DNA of 64,000 bases from Thermoleophilales bacterium. Lineage in GTDB: Bacteria > Actinomycetota > Thermoleophilia > Solirubrobacterales > 70-9. Each line of letters begins with the position of its first letter. The stretch's first letter is position 1. Under the pieces are notes generated by a model. That model searched no databases, was not told the origin of the DNA, and saw only the letters and a list, made by a program, of their open reading frames with translations. The stretch covers positions 1 to 64,000 of the forward strand of contig JACJWY010000011.1 of assembly GCA_020636955.1 (NCBI GenBank), read 5' to 3'. Below, piece after piece: positions 25,938-34,934 of this stretch. The position numbers and the translations under genes were made by a program.

Positions 25938-27485
25938 TCAAGATTTGCCGACTTTTCGAACTTGGCCTGCTGATGCGGAAATCACGTCTCTTGCGACACC
26001 CTGCCAACTCCAATTCCTATCGGCTGACTCGGCAATGTTTTGCCCGATCCTGAGCCGTTCGGAAGGCTCCAGCGCCAGCCAGCGATTGACTTTGCCGGCC
26101 AGCTCGGCGACCGCACCGGGGCCGAGCGGGAGGCCGATCATCGGCCCCACCTCGGGGACCTCTTCGGCCAGAGTGCCGGTGACCTCGGCCAGGCCGGAGT
26201 GTTCGGCGCAGACCGGAAGCACGCCGGAAGCAGCGGCTTCGGCAGCCACCATGCCGAACGCTTCGGGAAAAGTAGAGGGCACGATCATCGAATCGGCGGC
26301 CGGAACGACCCGGGCCACCTCGTCGTGTTCGAGCCGGCCGGCGAAGGAGATGGAGCCGGCGGCGGCGGTGCCCGCCTCGTCGTAACCGGCCGGGGGCTGG
26401 TTGAAGAAGGTGCCCAGATAGGCGAGGGGTGCCTCTTCCCCGCCCTCGAGTCCGCGCCCGACCATTGCGATGTCCCGGGCGGCCTCAAGATCGCCTCCGG
26501 TCACTGCGGTGGCCAGGGCGCGAAGCCCCATCTCGTAGGCCCCGAACCCGACCAGCAAGAGGGTCGCACCCGGGTTCTGGCGATGGATCAGCGGCCATGC
26601 GGCGATGATCAGATCGACTCCCTTGGAGACGATCAGCTTGCCGACGAAGATCACCCGCGGGCCCGCCGCCGATTCGAATTCGGCCAGCGCCGACACCGCC
26701 TCGTCCGCGTCGCGGCCAAATGTGGTCGATGGTGGTTCAACCGCAATCTCCTCGCGTAGTTCCGCGATTCGCTTCTCGTGCTCGCCGGGGGCCAGCGGCG
26801 CGAAGGCCGCGGTATCGACACCGGGCGGGCCGAAGCCGGTCTTCTCTTCAAGACCGAGTCCCGGAATCGCCTCCCACATCGAAGCGGCCGTGTGATGCGA
26901 GCCGACCAGGACCGCTGCTGCCGGGTCCAGGCCTTCCGCCGCCCAGGGTACGAAACGCGGGTTCGGCTTGATCGTGTACTCGAGATCGGAACCGTGGTTC
27001 TTCACCGCATAAGGCCTGACCCCCGAGCGAGCCAGGATCACCGGGCCCATGATCAGGTGATTGGCCAGCGCCGCCTCAACCCCGCCGGCCTGCCGGTCAA
27101 CCGCCTGGACCGCAGCCACGTTTACGCCGACGTAGTGCTCGATTTCCTCGTCGGTCAGCCTGGGGAAGGCCCTGGCCTCGAAGCCCTCGTAAGGATCCTC
27201 GACGTAGACCGGCAGGAGCGATCCAATCGGCGGGCGGTAGACCGTGACTGACCCTTCGCCTTCCGCAGAGCGCAGTCCACGGACCGAAAGCGCTCCGATC
27301 CCGCCATCGCCTGCGTCCGGCCAGGTGCCGACAGCGTTCACCCATTCCAGATTCCCGGCCTCCCGGTCCTGGCAAAGCAGGTGCACCTCGTGGCCGAGGC
27401 CGGCCAGTGCCCTGGCCAGGTTGGCGTTGTAGATGTTGCTTCCGGTCCCCCGCAGCAGGTACCCGTGAAAGATGAGGATCTTCAT
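25938..27485 (-). CDS. glycosyltransferase family 4 protein
   Basis: A 515-residue GT-B fold enzyme. The N-terminal domain starts MKILIFHGYLLRGTGSN and the C-terminal nucleotide-sugar domain holds FVGKLIVSKGVD, VPSTFPEAFGMVAAEAAASG and related blocks with the EX7E-type glutamates. Acceptor and donor are unknown. It stands upstream of ctaC with a 52-base gap and is not functionally linked in an obvious way. Confidence 0.83.
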   Translation of the reverse strand: MKILIFHGYLLRGTGSNIYNANLARALAGLGHEVHLLCQDREAGNLEWVNAVGTWPDAGDGGIGALSVRGLRSAEGEGSVTVYRPPIGSLLPVYVEDPYEGFEARAFPRLTDEEIEHYVGVNVAAVQAVDRQAGGVEAALANHLIMGPVILARSGVRPYAVKNHGSDLEYTIKPNPRFVPWAAEGLDPAAAVLVGSHHTAASMWEAIPGLGLEEKTGFGPPGVDTAAFAPLAPGEHEKRIAELREEIAVEPPSTTFGRDADEAVSALAEFESAAGPRVIFVGKLIVSKGVDLIIAAWPLIHRQNPGATLLLVGFGAYEMGLRALATAVTGGDLEAARDIAMVGRGLEGGEEAPLAYLGTFFNQPPAGYDEAGTAAAGSISFAGRLEHDEVARVVPAADSMIVPSTFPEAFGMVAAEAAASGVLPVCAEHSGLAEVTGTLAEEVPEVGPMIGLPLGPGAVAELAGKVNRWLALEPSERLRIGQNIAESADRNWSWQGVARDVISASAGQVRKVGKS

Positions 27486-27506
27486 TGACGGTTATTCTCC
27501 CCCTTG

Positions 27507-27779
27507 ATGACGACTGAAAACGAAACCACCGCCCCGACCTACCGCCTTCGCGCTGCCGCCTCCGGCCGCGAGGCGATCGCTCCCGTCCGTGAAGGAGTCG
27601 TCTACCGGGACGCCGAAACCGGCGAAGAGATGGAGCCCGTGGCCGCCGTTCTGCCCGGGGACGGAGCCGGATCGGCACTGCCCCGCACCCCGGTGAACCT
27701 CCGAGTCTGCCGCCGCTGCGAGCAACTCACCCCCCGCGACCTCGCCAACTGCGAGTTCTGCGGGCTGCCTGCTTCCTAA
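27507..27779 (+). CDS. small zinc-ribbon protein
   Basis: A 90-residue protein with a polar N-terminal part and a C-terminal zinc ribbon (CRRCEQ...CEFCG, two CxxC pairs 11 residues apart). ATG at 27507 is preferred to the TTG at 27504. It is divergent from the glycosyltransferase and convergent with the secreted paralogue. Function unknown. Confidence 0.6.
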   Translation: MTTENETTAPTYRLRAAASGREAIAPVREGVVYRDAETGEEMEPVAAVLPGDGAGSALPRTPVNLRVCRRCEQLTPRDLANCEFCGLPAS

Positions 27780-28627
27780 CGAGCTACGACCGTCGCCTTG
27801 TAAAGCAGGCGACCCGCGTCGTAGTAGCAGCCGTAACGCTTGGTCGAGTTGACCTTCTGCTGCGGATGAGACTTCTGCAGGGCCTCGTTGGGACGGTCGA
27901 AGGCATCGGTTCCGATCCCGCAAAGACCCGGCGCGCGGCTGCCCCGCCAGGTGTTGTACTTGCGGGCGTTGGCACAGCGGGCGGGATTGACCAGACCTCC
28001 GCTTGGCGAGTTGTTGCAGGCGTAGGGAACCCAGAAGGCCGGGGCCCAGGTCGGGATGGTCAGGGCCACGATGTCGCCCTTGATCACGTTCAGCGGTTTG
28101 ATCGCGAACTTGATCTCGGTCCCGAAGTAGCGGTTGAGGAGCTGGGTGCCGCTGGCCCGGATCAGCCGGTAACGCGGCGGGTATTTGGGCCCGTTCTTGA
28201 CTTTGCGGAGAATCGATATGCGGGCCTTCGAGGGCTTGCCAAACAGCATGTTGAAATAGGGCTGCTGGGCCGGACCGTACTTCTGGCTGTCCTTTTTCAG
28301 CGGATTTGAAAGCTGGATCGACCAGGCGATCACCTTGCCCTTGTTGAAGGGCACAATGAAGTTCTTGCCCTGGCTTCCCTTCTGGAAGACCTGGAACCCG
28401 GTGATCTTGCCTTCGGCGACGCAGGCCCTCGGACCAACCTTGGTGCCGCAGTTCGGGGTGACCCGGTTCTTGGTGGCCCCGAGCAGAACCCGGCGATTGC
28501 TCTTGCCGTCGGCCTGGCTGAAGACGCCAGCGAAAGAAAGGCAGGCCAGGAGGCCCAGGATGGCTGCCAGGAGCGCGCCGACTCGAAGGGCCGGGCGGCT
28601 CACGCGTTGTGAACGAGATTCGGCCAT
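27776..28627 (-). CDS. secreted protein, paralogue 1 of a tandem pair
   Basis: About 283 residues with a signal peptide (hydrophobic segment around residues 17-36) and a mature domain of unknown type. It shares with the next gene the blocks NCG, IVPFN.GK.AWSI, LTIPTWAPA.W, the NTWRGSR-like motif and RYGCYY near the C terminus, plus four or more conserved cysteines. ATG at 28627 is used, as it gives a compact basic n-region; ATG at 28654 is the alternative. Confidence 0.65.
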   Translation of the reverse strand: MAESRSQRVSRPALRVGALLAAILGLLACLSFAGVFSQADGKSNRRVLLGATKNRVTPNCGTKVGPRACVAEGKITGFQVFQKGSQGKNFIVPFNKGKVIAWSIQLSNPLKKDSQKYGPAQQPYFNMLFGKPSKARISILRKVKNGPKYPPRYRLIRASGTQLLNRYFGTEIKFAIKPLNVIKGDIVALTIPTWAPAFWVPYACNNSPSGGLVNPARCANARKYNTWRGSRAPGLCGIGTDAFDRPNEALQKSHPQQKVNSTKRYGCYYDAGRLLYKATVVAR

Positions 28628-28751
28628 ATATGAAGCAACACCGAGGCTACGCACTCGTTGCGGAAGTTCAAGTCGCAGGATGTCGCGGGAAATCCCGCCC
28701 GGACCGGTTTCGCTCCGAACGACCCCGGGTCTCCCCGGGCAGGAAGAGGTC

Positions 28752-29603
28752 TCAGCGGCCGACGATCAGGGCCGAGTACAGCAGCACGTTGCTGCCGTAA
28801 TAGCAGCCGTACCTGCGGATCGAATCGACTTTGGTCTGCGGGGCGGTCTTGTCGAGCTGCTCGGTCGGAACCCCGTTCACGGCGAGCGAACAGGTGGCCG
28901 GATCATCCTGCGGGACCCGGCTGCCGCGCCAGGTGTAGCGCTCGCGGGCCTGATTGCAGCGGCCGGGATCAAGGTCACCGTAAATGGTTGCGTTGCAGGC
29001 GCGCGGTGACCAGAGAGCCGGGGCCCAGGTCGGGATGGTGAGCGCCACGACATTGCCCTCGTACACGTTGAGCGGCCTCTCCAGGGCGAAGGTGACCCTG
29101 GTGCCGAAGTACGGGTTGAGGATCTCGATCGGGCTCTTGCGGACCATCTTGAAGCGAGGCCCGCCCTTCTTCTTTTTCTCCACCTGGCGGAGAATCGAAA
29201 TGCCGGCCTGAGACGGAGCCCCGAAGAAACCGTTGAAGGCGGGAAGCTGAGCCTGCTGCTTGTCACCCTCGAAGAAGACGTCTTTGCGGGTCGGATTGGC
29301 CAGTGAAATCGACCATGCGACCAGCTTGCCGTTGAACGGCACCACGAAATTCCGGCTCGGATACAGCGAGCTCAGGGACTGGAAGGCGGTCACCTTCCCT
29401 TCGACCGTGCAGTCGCGGCTGAAATCCTTGCCGCAGTTCGGGGCAAGGGTGGCCAGGTTCTTGGCGCCAAGCTCAATCCGCTGGGTCGATTTGGCTTCCG
29501 CATGGGGAGCCGCGACCAGCAGCAGAAGGGCCGCGATGGCGGTCAGGAACGCGAGAATCCGGGCGACCCGGAGGCCGTCAGTTGTGAGGGGGGAGCGAAG
29601 CAT
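28752..29603 (-). CDS. secreted protein, paralogue 2 of a tandem pair
   Basis: About 283 residues with a signal peptide ending in AEAK and the same conserved blocks as its neighbour (FVVPFNGKLVAWSI, LTIPTWAPALW, YTWRGSR, RYGCYY). The pair clearly arose by duplication. The C terminus differs in a short Cys-containing insertion (PATCSLAVNG). I know no function for the family, which looks like a lineage-specific exported protein. ATG at 29633 is an alternative start. Confidence 0.65.
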   Translation of the reverse strand: MLRSPLTTDGLRVARILAFLTAIAALLLLVAAPHAEAKSTQRIELGAKNLATLAPNCGKDFSRDCTVEGKVTAFQSLSSLYPSRNFVVPFNGKLVAWSISLANPTRKDVFFEGDKQQAQLPAFNGFFGAPSQAGISILRQVEKKKKGGPRFKMVRKSPIEILNPYFGTRVTFALERPLNVYEGNVVALTIPTWAPALWSPRACNATIYGDLDPGRCNQARERYTWRGSRVPQDDPATCSLAVNGVPTEQLDKTAPQTKVDSIRRYGCYYGSNVLLYSALIVGR

Positions 29604-29675
29604 CGAATACTGGAACACGGTTGGGTGCCTCAATGTTGCGCTTCGGGGCCGGCCGGGCCCCGGTCGTCACAGGTG

Positions 29676-29894
29676 TTACTTGTAGCGGTAGGTGATGCGG
29701 CCGCGGGTCAGGTCGTAGGGCGACAGCTCGATCTTGACCCGGTCCCCGGGGAGAATGCGAATGTAGTGGCGGCGCATTTTGCCGGAGATGTGGCCGAGGA
29801 CCTCGTGGTCGTTGTCAAGCTTGACCCGGAACATCGTATTCGGGAGGGCTTCGGTGATTTCACCCTCCATTTCGATCTTTTCTTCTTTAGCCAT
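29676..29894 (-). CDS. infA: translation initiation factor IF-1
   Basis: A 72-residue S1/OB-fold protein whose sequence is almost the textbook IF-1 ([46 protein letters not shown]). It binds the 30S A site during initiation. In many bacteria infA sits in the ribosomal-protein operon between secY/map and rpsM. Here it follows the tRNA nucleotidyltransferase gene and precedes secreted-protein genes. Confidence 0.97.
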   Translation of the reverse strand: MAKEEKIEMEGEITEALPNTMFRVKLDNDHEVLGHISGKMRRHYIRILPGDRVKIELSPYDLTRGRITYRYK

Positions 29895-29913
29895 GCGGAG
29901 GTGAGGCTACTAC

Positions 29914-31356
29914 TCACTCGGCTTCGAGGAAGCCACGGGCATGCTCTACAGCTTCGTTTGCATCGCTTATCTCACCGGCGAAGCGCGCCGCCGCGAGCTC
30001 GTTCATCACCCTGCCCAGTTCGGGTCCCGGCTCGATCCCCAGTTCCGCAGCCAGCTCGTTGCCGGGGAGAAACTGTGGTGGCGGGCCGTTCCGGTCCCAG
30101 TCAAGCGCGAAACCGACCATGTCGCGGGCCAGTTCCAGGTGCCCGGCGACCATCTCCTGGCTGGCGATCGAGGCGGTTCCCCTTGCCGCCAGCCGGTCGG
30201 CGACCGTGAGCAACGTCACATCGAGAGCAACCGGGTCGGTGTGATCGAGGTACGAGAAGATATGGCGTTTTTGAAGCGGCATGCTGGGGACCATGAACCC
30301 GAGAATCAGGTGGTGTCGGGTCAGGTCAGACATATATCCGACCAGTTTCCGACTGGCCCTGAGATCCCGGAACCTGGCCCCGATCTGCTCGGCCCCCAGG
30401 CTGTCATGGCCACGAAAGGAGACGAAACCCCCCTCTTCGCTGCGGGTCTGGGGTTTGGCCGAGTCGTGAAACAGGGCTCCCAGCCTCAGCGCCACGCCGC
30501 GGGAGGCACCGTCCGCGAGGGGCCGGGACAGGTATTCGGATACCTGCGGCGCGTGTTCTCCGGTGAAGCGCTCGAGGTCGGATTCGATCCGGAGGATCCC
30601 CTCGACCACTTCCATCGTGTGGCCGTATACATCGAGATGGTGATTCGGACCCTGGACGACCCCGTGAAGGTCGCCGATCTCCGGCAGGAGCCAGTCGAAG
30701 AGGCCGATCCGGTCCATTGCGGCCAGACCGGCCAGCGGATCGGGCGATCCGATCAGCAGGATCAATTCGGCCAGGGTCCGTTCACCGGCCGGTTCCTCCG
30801 AACGAGGGGCGGCCTGACGGGCCAGGGCGGCGGTCGATTCCTCGATCTCCCACCCGAACTGGGCGCTGAGACGGGCGGCCCGCATGATCCGCAACGGGTC
30901 ATCGGTGAATGAAGCCGGCCCGCAGGAGCGGATCAGGCCGCTTTCCAGATCACCGAGACCTCCCATCGGGTCCAGGGCCTGACCGTCCTCCAGCCCGACC
31001 GCGATCGCTCCGACCGTGAAATCACGCAGGGCGAGGTCCTGCTCGATTTCCGGAGCCCTGAGTTCAGCCAGGTCCACCTGCCAGGCGTCGTCGCGATCTT
31101 TCACCCGCCAGGCGGGGAAGTCTTCCGACAGCTCGAAGGCGACACCGTCGAGCACCCCGGCGATCTTCCGGGCCGGTCCTTCGGGTGGCCCCGCGACAGC
31201 CAGGTCGAGGTCGTTCACCGTCCGTTCGAGGGCGATGTCACGAACCGCACCGCCGACCAGCCAGGCCGGTGTGCCGGCAAGTGCCTCACGAATCCGGTCG
31301 ACCCGCGGTGCGGCCATGGCCCGTTGCCCAAGCGTCTCGAGATCGGGCAGACTCAA
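29914..31356 (-). CDS. tRNA nucleotidyltransferase / poly(A) polymerase family with HD domain
   Basis: A 480-residue protein. The N-terminal nucleotidyltransferase head has GGAVRDIALERTVNDLDLAV with the catalytic DxD, followed by the RNA-binding fold (DDPLRIMRAARLSAQFGW). The C-terminal half carries an HD phosphohydrolase domain (LGALFHDSAKP, RHH). CCA-adding enzymes with HD domains have this architecture, and the encoded tRNA-Pro lacks CCA, consistent with need for it. Whether this copy adds CCA or A only cannot be decided here. Four-base overlap with alr. Confidence 0.85.
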   Translation of the reverse strand: MSLPDLETLGQRAMAAPRVDRIREALAGTPAWLVGGAVRDIALERTVNDLDLAVAGPPEGPARKIAGVLDGVAFELSEDFPAWRVKDRDDAWQVDLAELRAPEIEQDLALRDFTVGAIAVGLEDGQALDPMGGLGDLESGLIRSCGPASFTDDPLRIMRAARLSAQFGWEIEESTAALARQAAPRSEEPAGERTLAELILLIGSPDPLAGLAAMDRIGLFDWLLPEIGDLHGVVQGPNHHLDVYGHTMEVVEGILRIESDLERFTGEHAPQVSEYLSRPLADGASRGVALRLGALFHDSAKPQTRSEEGGFVSFRGHDSLGAEQIGARFRDLRASRKLVGYMSDLTRHHLILGFMVPSMPLQKRHIFSYLDHTDPVALDVTLLTVADRLAARGTASIASQEMVAGHLELARDMVGFALDWDRNGPPPQFLPGNELAAELGIEPGPELGRVMNELAAARFAGEISDANEAVEHARGFLEAE

Positions 31357-32480
31357 TTCGGCCCGCTGCCTGTGCCGACCCGCGGGACCCGAGGCGAGAT
31401 TCCGCAGGTCACCTCGTAGTTGATGGTTCCCAGCGGCACCGCGATCTGTTCGGCAAGTATCGCCTCGTCGCCCTGGGCACCAATCAGGGTCACCTCGTCG
31501 CCCACCTTCGCGCCGGAATCGGGACCGAGGTCAACCGTGATGTTGTCCATCGAGACGGTTCCCGAAATCGGGTAACGGTCGCCGCCGATCAGCACCTCGC
31601 CCCGGTTCGAGAGCCCGCGACGGACCCCGTCCCCGTAACCGACCGGAACCGTAGCCACCCGGGTCGGACTTTCCGCCCGCCAGGTCCGACCGTAACCGGC
31701 GCTCTGGCCGGGTTCGAAATCCCTGACCGCGGCAACCCAGGAGTGAAGCGAAAGCACCGGCCGCAGGTTGTGATCGGCCGGATCGTTGCCGAAGGGGTCC
31801 ATTCCGTAGATCGCCACGCCCGGGCGGACCATGTCGAAGTGACTTGAAGGATCGGCGATCATCGCGGCGCTGTTTGCAGCGTGAAGTTTCACTTCGGGGA
31901 ACTCCCGGCGGGCCCTCTCCCCCAGTTCGGCCAGCCTGACACTCTGTTGACCCAGAAAGGAACGGTCGGGCTCGTCGGCGGTGGCGAAGTGGGTCCAGAT
32001 TGCTGCCAGCCGGAGGTTCGGATGGGCTTCGGCGGTTCGGGCGAGCTCCAGTACGAGTTCCGGATCGGTCGTGCCGAGGCGGCCCATGCCGGTGTCGTAC
32101 TTGACGTGTACCCCGACCACCAGACCGGCCGCCGCAGCCTGATCGGCCAGGGTGGCGAGAAAGCCAGGCTCCCAGGCCGAGACGTCGGCCCCGGCCGAAA
32201 TCGCCATTTCGATCTCGCCCGGTGCCAGGGCCCCGAGCACGAGCAGGGGCACATCCGGAGCGACGCTCCGGGCCAGCACCGCCTCGGAGGCCGTGGCGAA
32301 GGCGATCCGGTCGGCTCCGGCCTCCGCCACCGCGCCGACGCAGTGAAGCGCGCCGTGACCGTAGGCGTCGGCCTTGAGGACCGGGCACAGTTCCACTCCC
32401 GGCGTCAGGCGCGACTTCAACTCGCGACAGTTGTGGCGCAGATTGCCGAGATCTATGCGGGCTTCCGCCCGCTCGTACAT
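31353..32480 (-). CDS. alr: alanine racemase
   Basis: A 375-residue PLP enzyme that makes D-alanine for peptidoglycan. The PLP lysine lies in VLKADAYGHG (about residues 32-41), and the catalytic tyrosine in SAGYGRTWRA. PVGYGDGVRRGLSN and SMDNITVDLG are family blocks. The start overlaps the stop of the upstream CBS gene by one base. It lies in the conserved acpS-nnr-alr cluster. Confidence 0.95.
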   Translation of the reverse strand: MYERAEARIDLGNLRHNCRELKSRLTPGVELCPVLKADAYGHGALHCVGAVAEAGADRIAFATASEAVLARSVAPDVPLLVLGALAPGEIEMAISAGADVSAWEPGFLATLADQAAAAGLVVGVHVKYDTGMGRLGTTDPELVLELARTAEAHPNLRLAAIWTHFATADEPDRSFLGQQSVRLAELGERARREFPEVKLHAANSAAMIADPSSHFDMVRPGVAIYGMDPFGNDPADHNLRPVLSLHSWVAAVRDFEPGQSAGYGRTWRAESPTRVATVPVGYGDGVRRGLSNRGEVLIGGDRYPISGTVSMDNITVDLGPDSGAKVGDEVTLIGAQGDEAILAEQIAVPLGTINYEVTCGISPRVPRVGTGSGPN

Positions 32481-32941
32481 CAGGCCCCTGTGAGGGCGGC
32501 CAGAACGTCTACCCGGGTGACCACGCCGACCAGTCGGCCCTCGTCATCGACTACCGGCAGGCGATTGTGCTTCTTCTCCGAAATCAGGCGGCCGGCATGC
32601 TCGGCCGGCTCGTCGGGGCCGACCGTGATCGGGTCGGCAGTCATCATGTCGGCGGCCGTCGCGGCAAATGCCTTCTTCGCCCGCTCCTCCCAATGCTTGG
32701 TCGATTCGAGGAAGACGATGCCGCCCATGATGTTGACGTAATGGGGCAGGTGAAAGTCCGAGTCCTCGTTGGAGATCACCAGATCGGATTCGGTAACGAT
32801 TCCGAGCACCTTGCGGGTCTCGTCGACCACGGGAACTCCGGGCAGGTCATTGGTCTGCAGGGTCTCGATCACGCTCTGGATCGTGTCATCCGGCGAGACG
32901 GTCGCGGGCTCGCGATCCATGATTTCGGCAATGGTCGGCAT
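32480..32941 (-). CDS. CBS-domain pair protein
   Basis: A 153-residue protein with two CBS domains (about 5-60 and 90-148). The linker contains a longer insertion (HLPHYVNIMGGIVFLESTK) typical of a subgroup of stand-alone CBS proteins. It probably senses adenine nucleotides. It is inserted between nnr and alr and coupled to alr by an overlapping stop/start. Confidence 0.82.
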   Translation of the reverse strand: MPTIAEIMDREPATVSPDDTIQSVIETLQTNDLPGVPVVDETRKVLGIVTESDLVISNEDSDFHLPHYVNIMGGIVFLESTKHWEERAKKAFAATAADMMTADPITVGPDEPAEHAGRLISEKKHNRLPVVDDEGRLVGVVTRVDVLAALTGA

Positions 32942-32956
32942 CGGCCGCAGCTTATT

Positions 32957-34525
32957 TCATCCAGCCGGTGGAATCATCGCCCGGGGAATCGCCCGGATCA
33001 CATCGCCGGCGATCACGCCGTCCCGGTTTCCGATCTCGAGGGTGGCAATTTCACCGGCGGCAGCATGGGTGAAAACCGCCGCGGATGCCGCTTCGAATAC
33101 TCCCAGCCCCCTGGCGAGGAACCCGCCAGTGATCCCGGCCAGCACGTCACCGGTTCCGGCCGTGGCCAGGGCCGGAGCCGGGAGAGTGTTCACCGCGATC
33201 CGCTGACCGTCGGTGACAATCGTGTCGTCGCCCTTGAGGACGACCACTGCGCCGGCTTTGGTTGCGAGGTCGCGGGCCGACCGGAGCCGGTGAGCGGAAA
33301 CTTCGGCTGAATCCAGACCGAGCAGCCTTGCCGTTTCGCCGGCATGCGGCGTGAGCACGGTCGCGGCCGGCCGCTTCGCGAGGGAGGAGAGATCCGTGCC
33401 AAAGGTCGAGAGCGCGTCGGCGTCCAGCACCAGCGGCGCCCCGCAGTCGGCCGCCACCGCTTTGACCAGGGCCGCTGTGCTGACTTCGCGGCCGACTCCG
33501 GAACCCAGCACCACGGCGGCGGCGCCGTCGATGTGCTCGAGGATTTCCCCGGCCTGCTCCTGCATCAGGCGGTCGGTCCCGGACCCGAAGCCGCTGGTCA
33601 TTACCTCGGTCAGCTTGGCTTCGAAGATGTCCTCGAGCCCGCCGGGCACCGCCGCCGTGGCATACCCCGCTCCGGCCCGGATCGCGCCTTCGGCGGCCAG
33701 ACAGACCGCGCCGGTCAGCCCGCGGGAACCACCCACGATCGATACCCGGCCGGAGGTGAATTTGTTCGAATCCGCACCCCGCCTCGGCAGCAGATCGAGC
33801 ACGCCGGCACGGATCGCCCCGCCCGCGGTCGGCGCCGGAGCGCCATCGGGAATGCCGATCGGGATCACCTCGACCGGGCCGCAGAGGTGCTTGGCCGGAG
33901 CGATCAGATGACCGAGCTTGCGCTGATGGAAGGTCACCGTGCGGTCGGCCCGGACAGCCTTTTCAGAGGCTTCTCCGGTCGAGGCGTTGACACCGGAGGG
34001 AACGTCGCAGGCGATCACCGGCAATCCCGATTCATTGATCGCCCCGATCGCTGTTTCAACAGGATCGCGAGGCTCCCCCTCGAATCCGGTGCCGAGCATG
34101 GCGTCGATCACCACCCCCTTCAGGGAGGAAGCCGAGAGCTGCCCCTCGAGAACCCGGGCGATCCCCTCGGGCAGGCGGTCGAAATTGGCTTGGGAATCCG
34201 GGCTGAGGTCGTCCCGATCACCAAAGAGAATGACTTCCACATCGAAGCCGGATTCGGTCAGGTGCCGGGCGGCGACCAGGCCGTCACCCCCGTTGTTGCC
34301 CTTTCCGCAGACCACGGTGACCGAGCCACTTCCGACCCTCAGCGAGTCCCCTCCGGCAGGCGTGGCCCGGTCGCGCCCTCCGGCCAGCTCCGCAGCCGCC
34401 CTGGCCAGACCCCGGCCGGCGGCCTCCATCAGATCCAGCGACGGAACTCCGGCTTGCTCGATCGTCCAGCGGTCCGCTGCGGCCATTCCGGCCGCGTCGT
34501 AGACCGGGTCGAGCCAGCCCTCCAT
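32957..34525 (-). CDS. nnr: bifunctional NAD(P)H-hydrate repair enzyme
   Basis: A 522-residue fusion of an N-terminal NAD(P)HX epimerase (YjeF_N, VCGKGNNGGDGLVAARHL and DAMLGTGFEG) and a C-terminal ADP-dependent NAD(P)HX dehydratase (ribokinase-like, GSRGLTGAVCLAA, VLTPHAGE, GTGDVLAG). It repairs hydrated, redox-inactive NAD(P)H. Its start overlaps the acpS stop by one base. Length is normal for the fused form. Confidence 0.94.
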   Translation of the reverse strand: MEGWLDPVYDAAGMAAADRWTIEQAGVPSLDLMEAAGRGLARAAAELAGGRDRATPAGGDSLRVGSGSVTVVCGKGNNGGDGLVAARHLTESGFDVEVILFGDRDDLSPDSQANFDRLPEGIARVLEGQLSASSLKGVVIDAMLGTGFEGEPRDPVETAIGAINESGLPVIACDVPSGVNASTGEASEKAVRADRTVTFHQRKLGHLIAPAKHLCGPVEVIPIGIPDGAPAPTAGGAIRAGVLDLLPRRGADSNKFTSGRVSIVGGSRGLTGAVCLAAEGAIRAGAGYATAAVPGGLEDIFEAKLTEVMTSGFGSGTDRLMQEQAGEILEHIDGAAAVVLGSGVGREVSTAALVKAVAADCGAPLVLDADALSTFGTDLSSLAKRPAATVLTPHAGETARLLGLDSAEVSAHRLRSARDLATKAGAVVVLKGDDTIVTDGQRIAVNTLPAPALATAGTGDVLAGITGGFLARGLGVFEAASAAVFTHAAAGEIATLEIGNRDGVIAGDVIRAIPRAMIPPAG

Positions 34526-34899
34526 CAGCGGTTCCCGACGATCGCGACTGCGGCGGCCATCTCTTTGGCGTGAGTGAGGCTCACCAGCACCGAGTTGCTG
34601 CGGTCACCCGCCTGCTCCCGTGCCCGGCCCGAAAGCCGGATTTTCGGAGCAGGGTCTGCTTCGTCGCCGGCCACCACCTCGATCTCCTTCAGGCTCGTTC
34701 CCGGACCGAGCCCCAGCGCTTTCACCACTGCTTCCTTGGCCGCAAAGCGGGCCGCCAGATGCCGGCCCGGGCGCCCCTTTGCGGCCGAATACTCGAGTTC
34801 GGCCTCCGTGAACAGCCGGCCGGCGAGGCGGGGATGGCGATCGAGAGCCCGCTCGATGCGGGCCACCTCGATCAGATCCATCCCCACCCCTTCGGCCAT
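34525..34899 (-). CDS. acpS: holo-[acyl-carrier-protein] synthase
   Basis: A 124-residue enzyme that transfers 4'-phosphopantetheine from CoA to acyl carrier protein. GVGMDLIEVARIERAL carries the first Mg ligand, and RFAAKEAVVKALG contains the conserved Glu and Lys. SLTHAKEMAAA is the C-terminal block. It is coupled to nnr and sits in the actinobacterial glmS-acpS-nnr-alr neighbourhood. Confidence 0.94.
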   Translation of the reverse strand: MAEGVGMDLIEVARIERALDRHPRLAGRLFTEAELEYSAAKGRPGRHLAARFAAKEAVVKALGLGPGTSLKEIEVVAGDEADPAPKIRLSGRAREQAGDRSNSVLVSLTHAKEMAAAVAIVGNR

Positions 34900-34934
34900 T
34901 ACCTGTTTCGATCTCCTGCTTCTTACTCGAGCCC

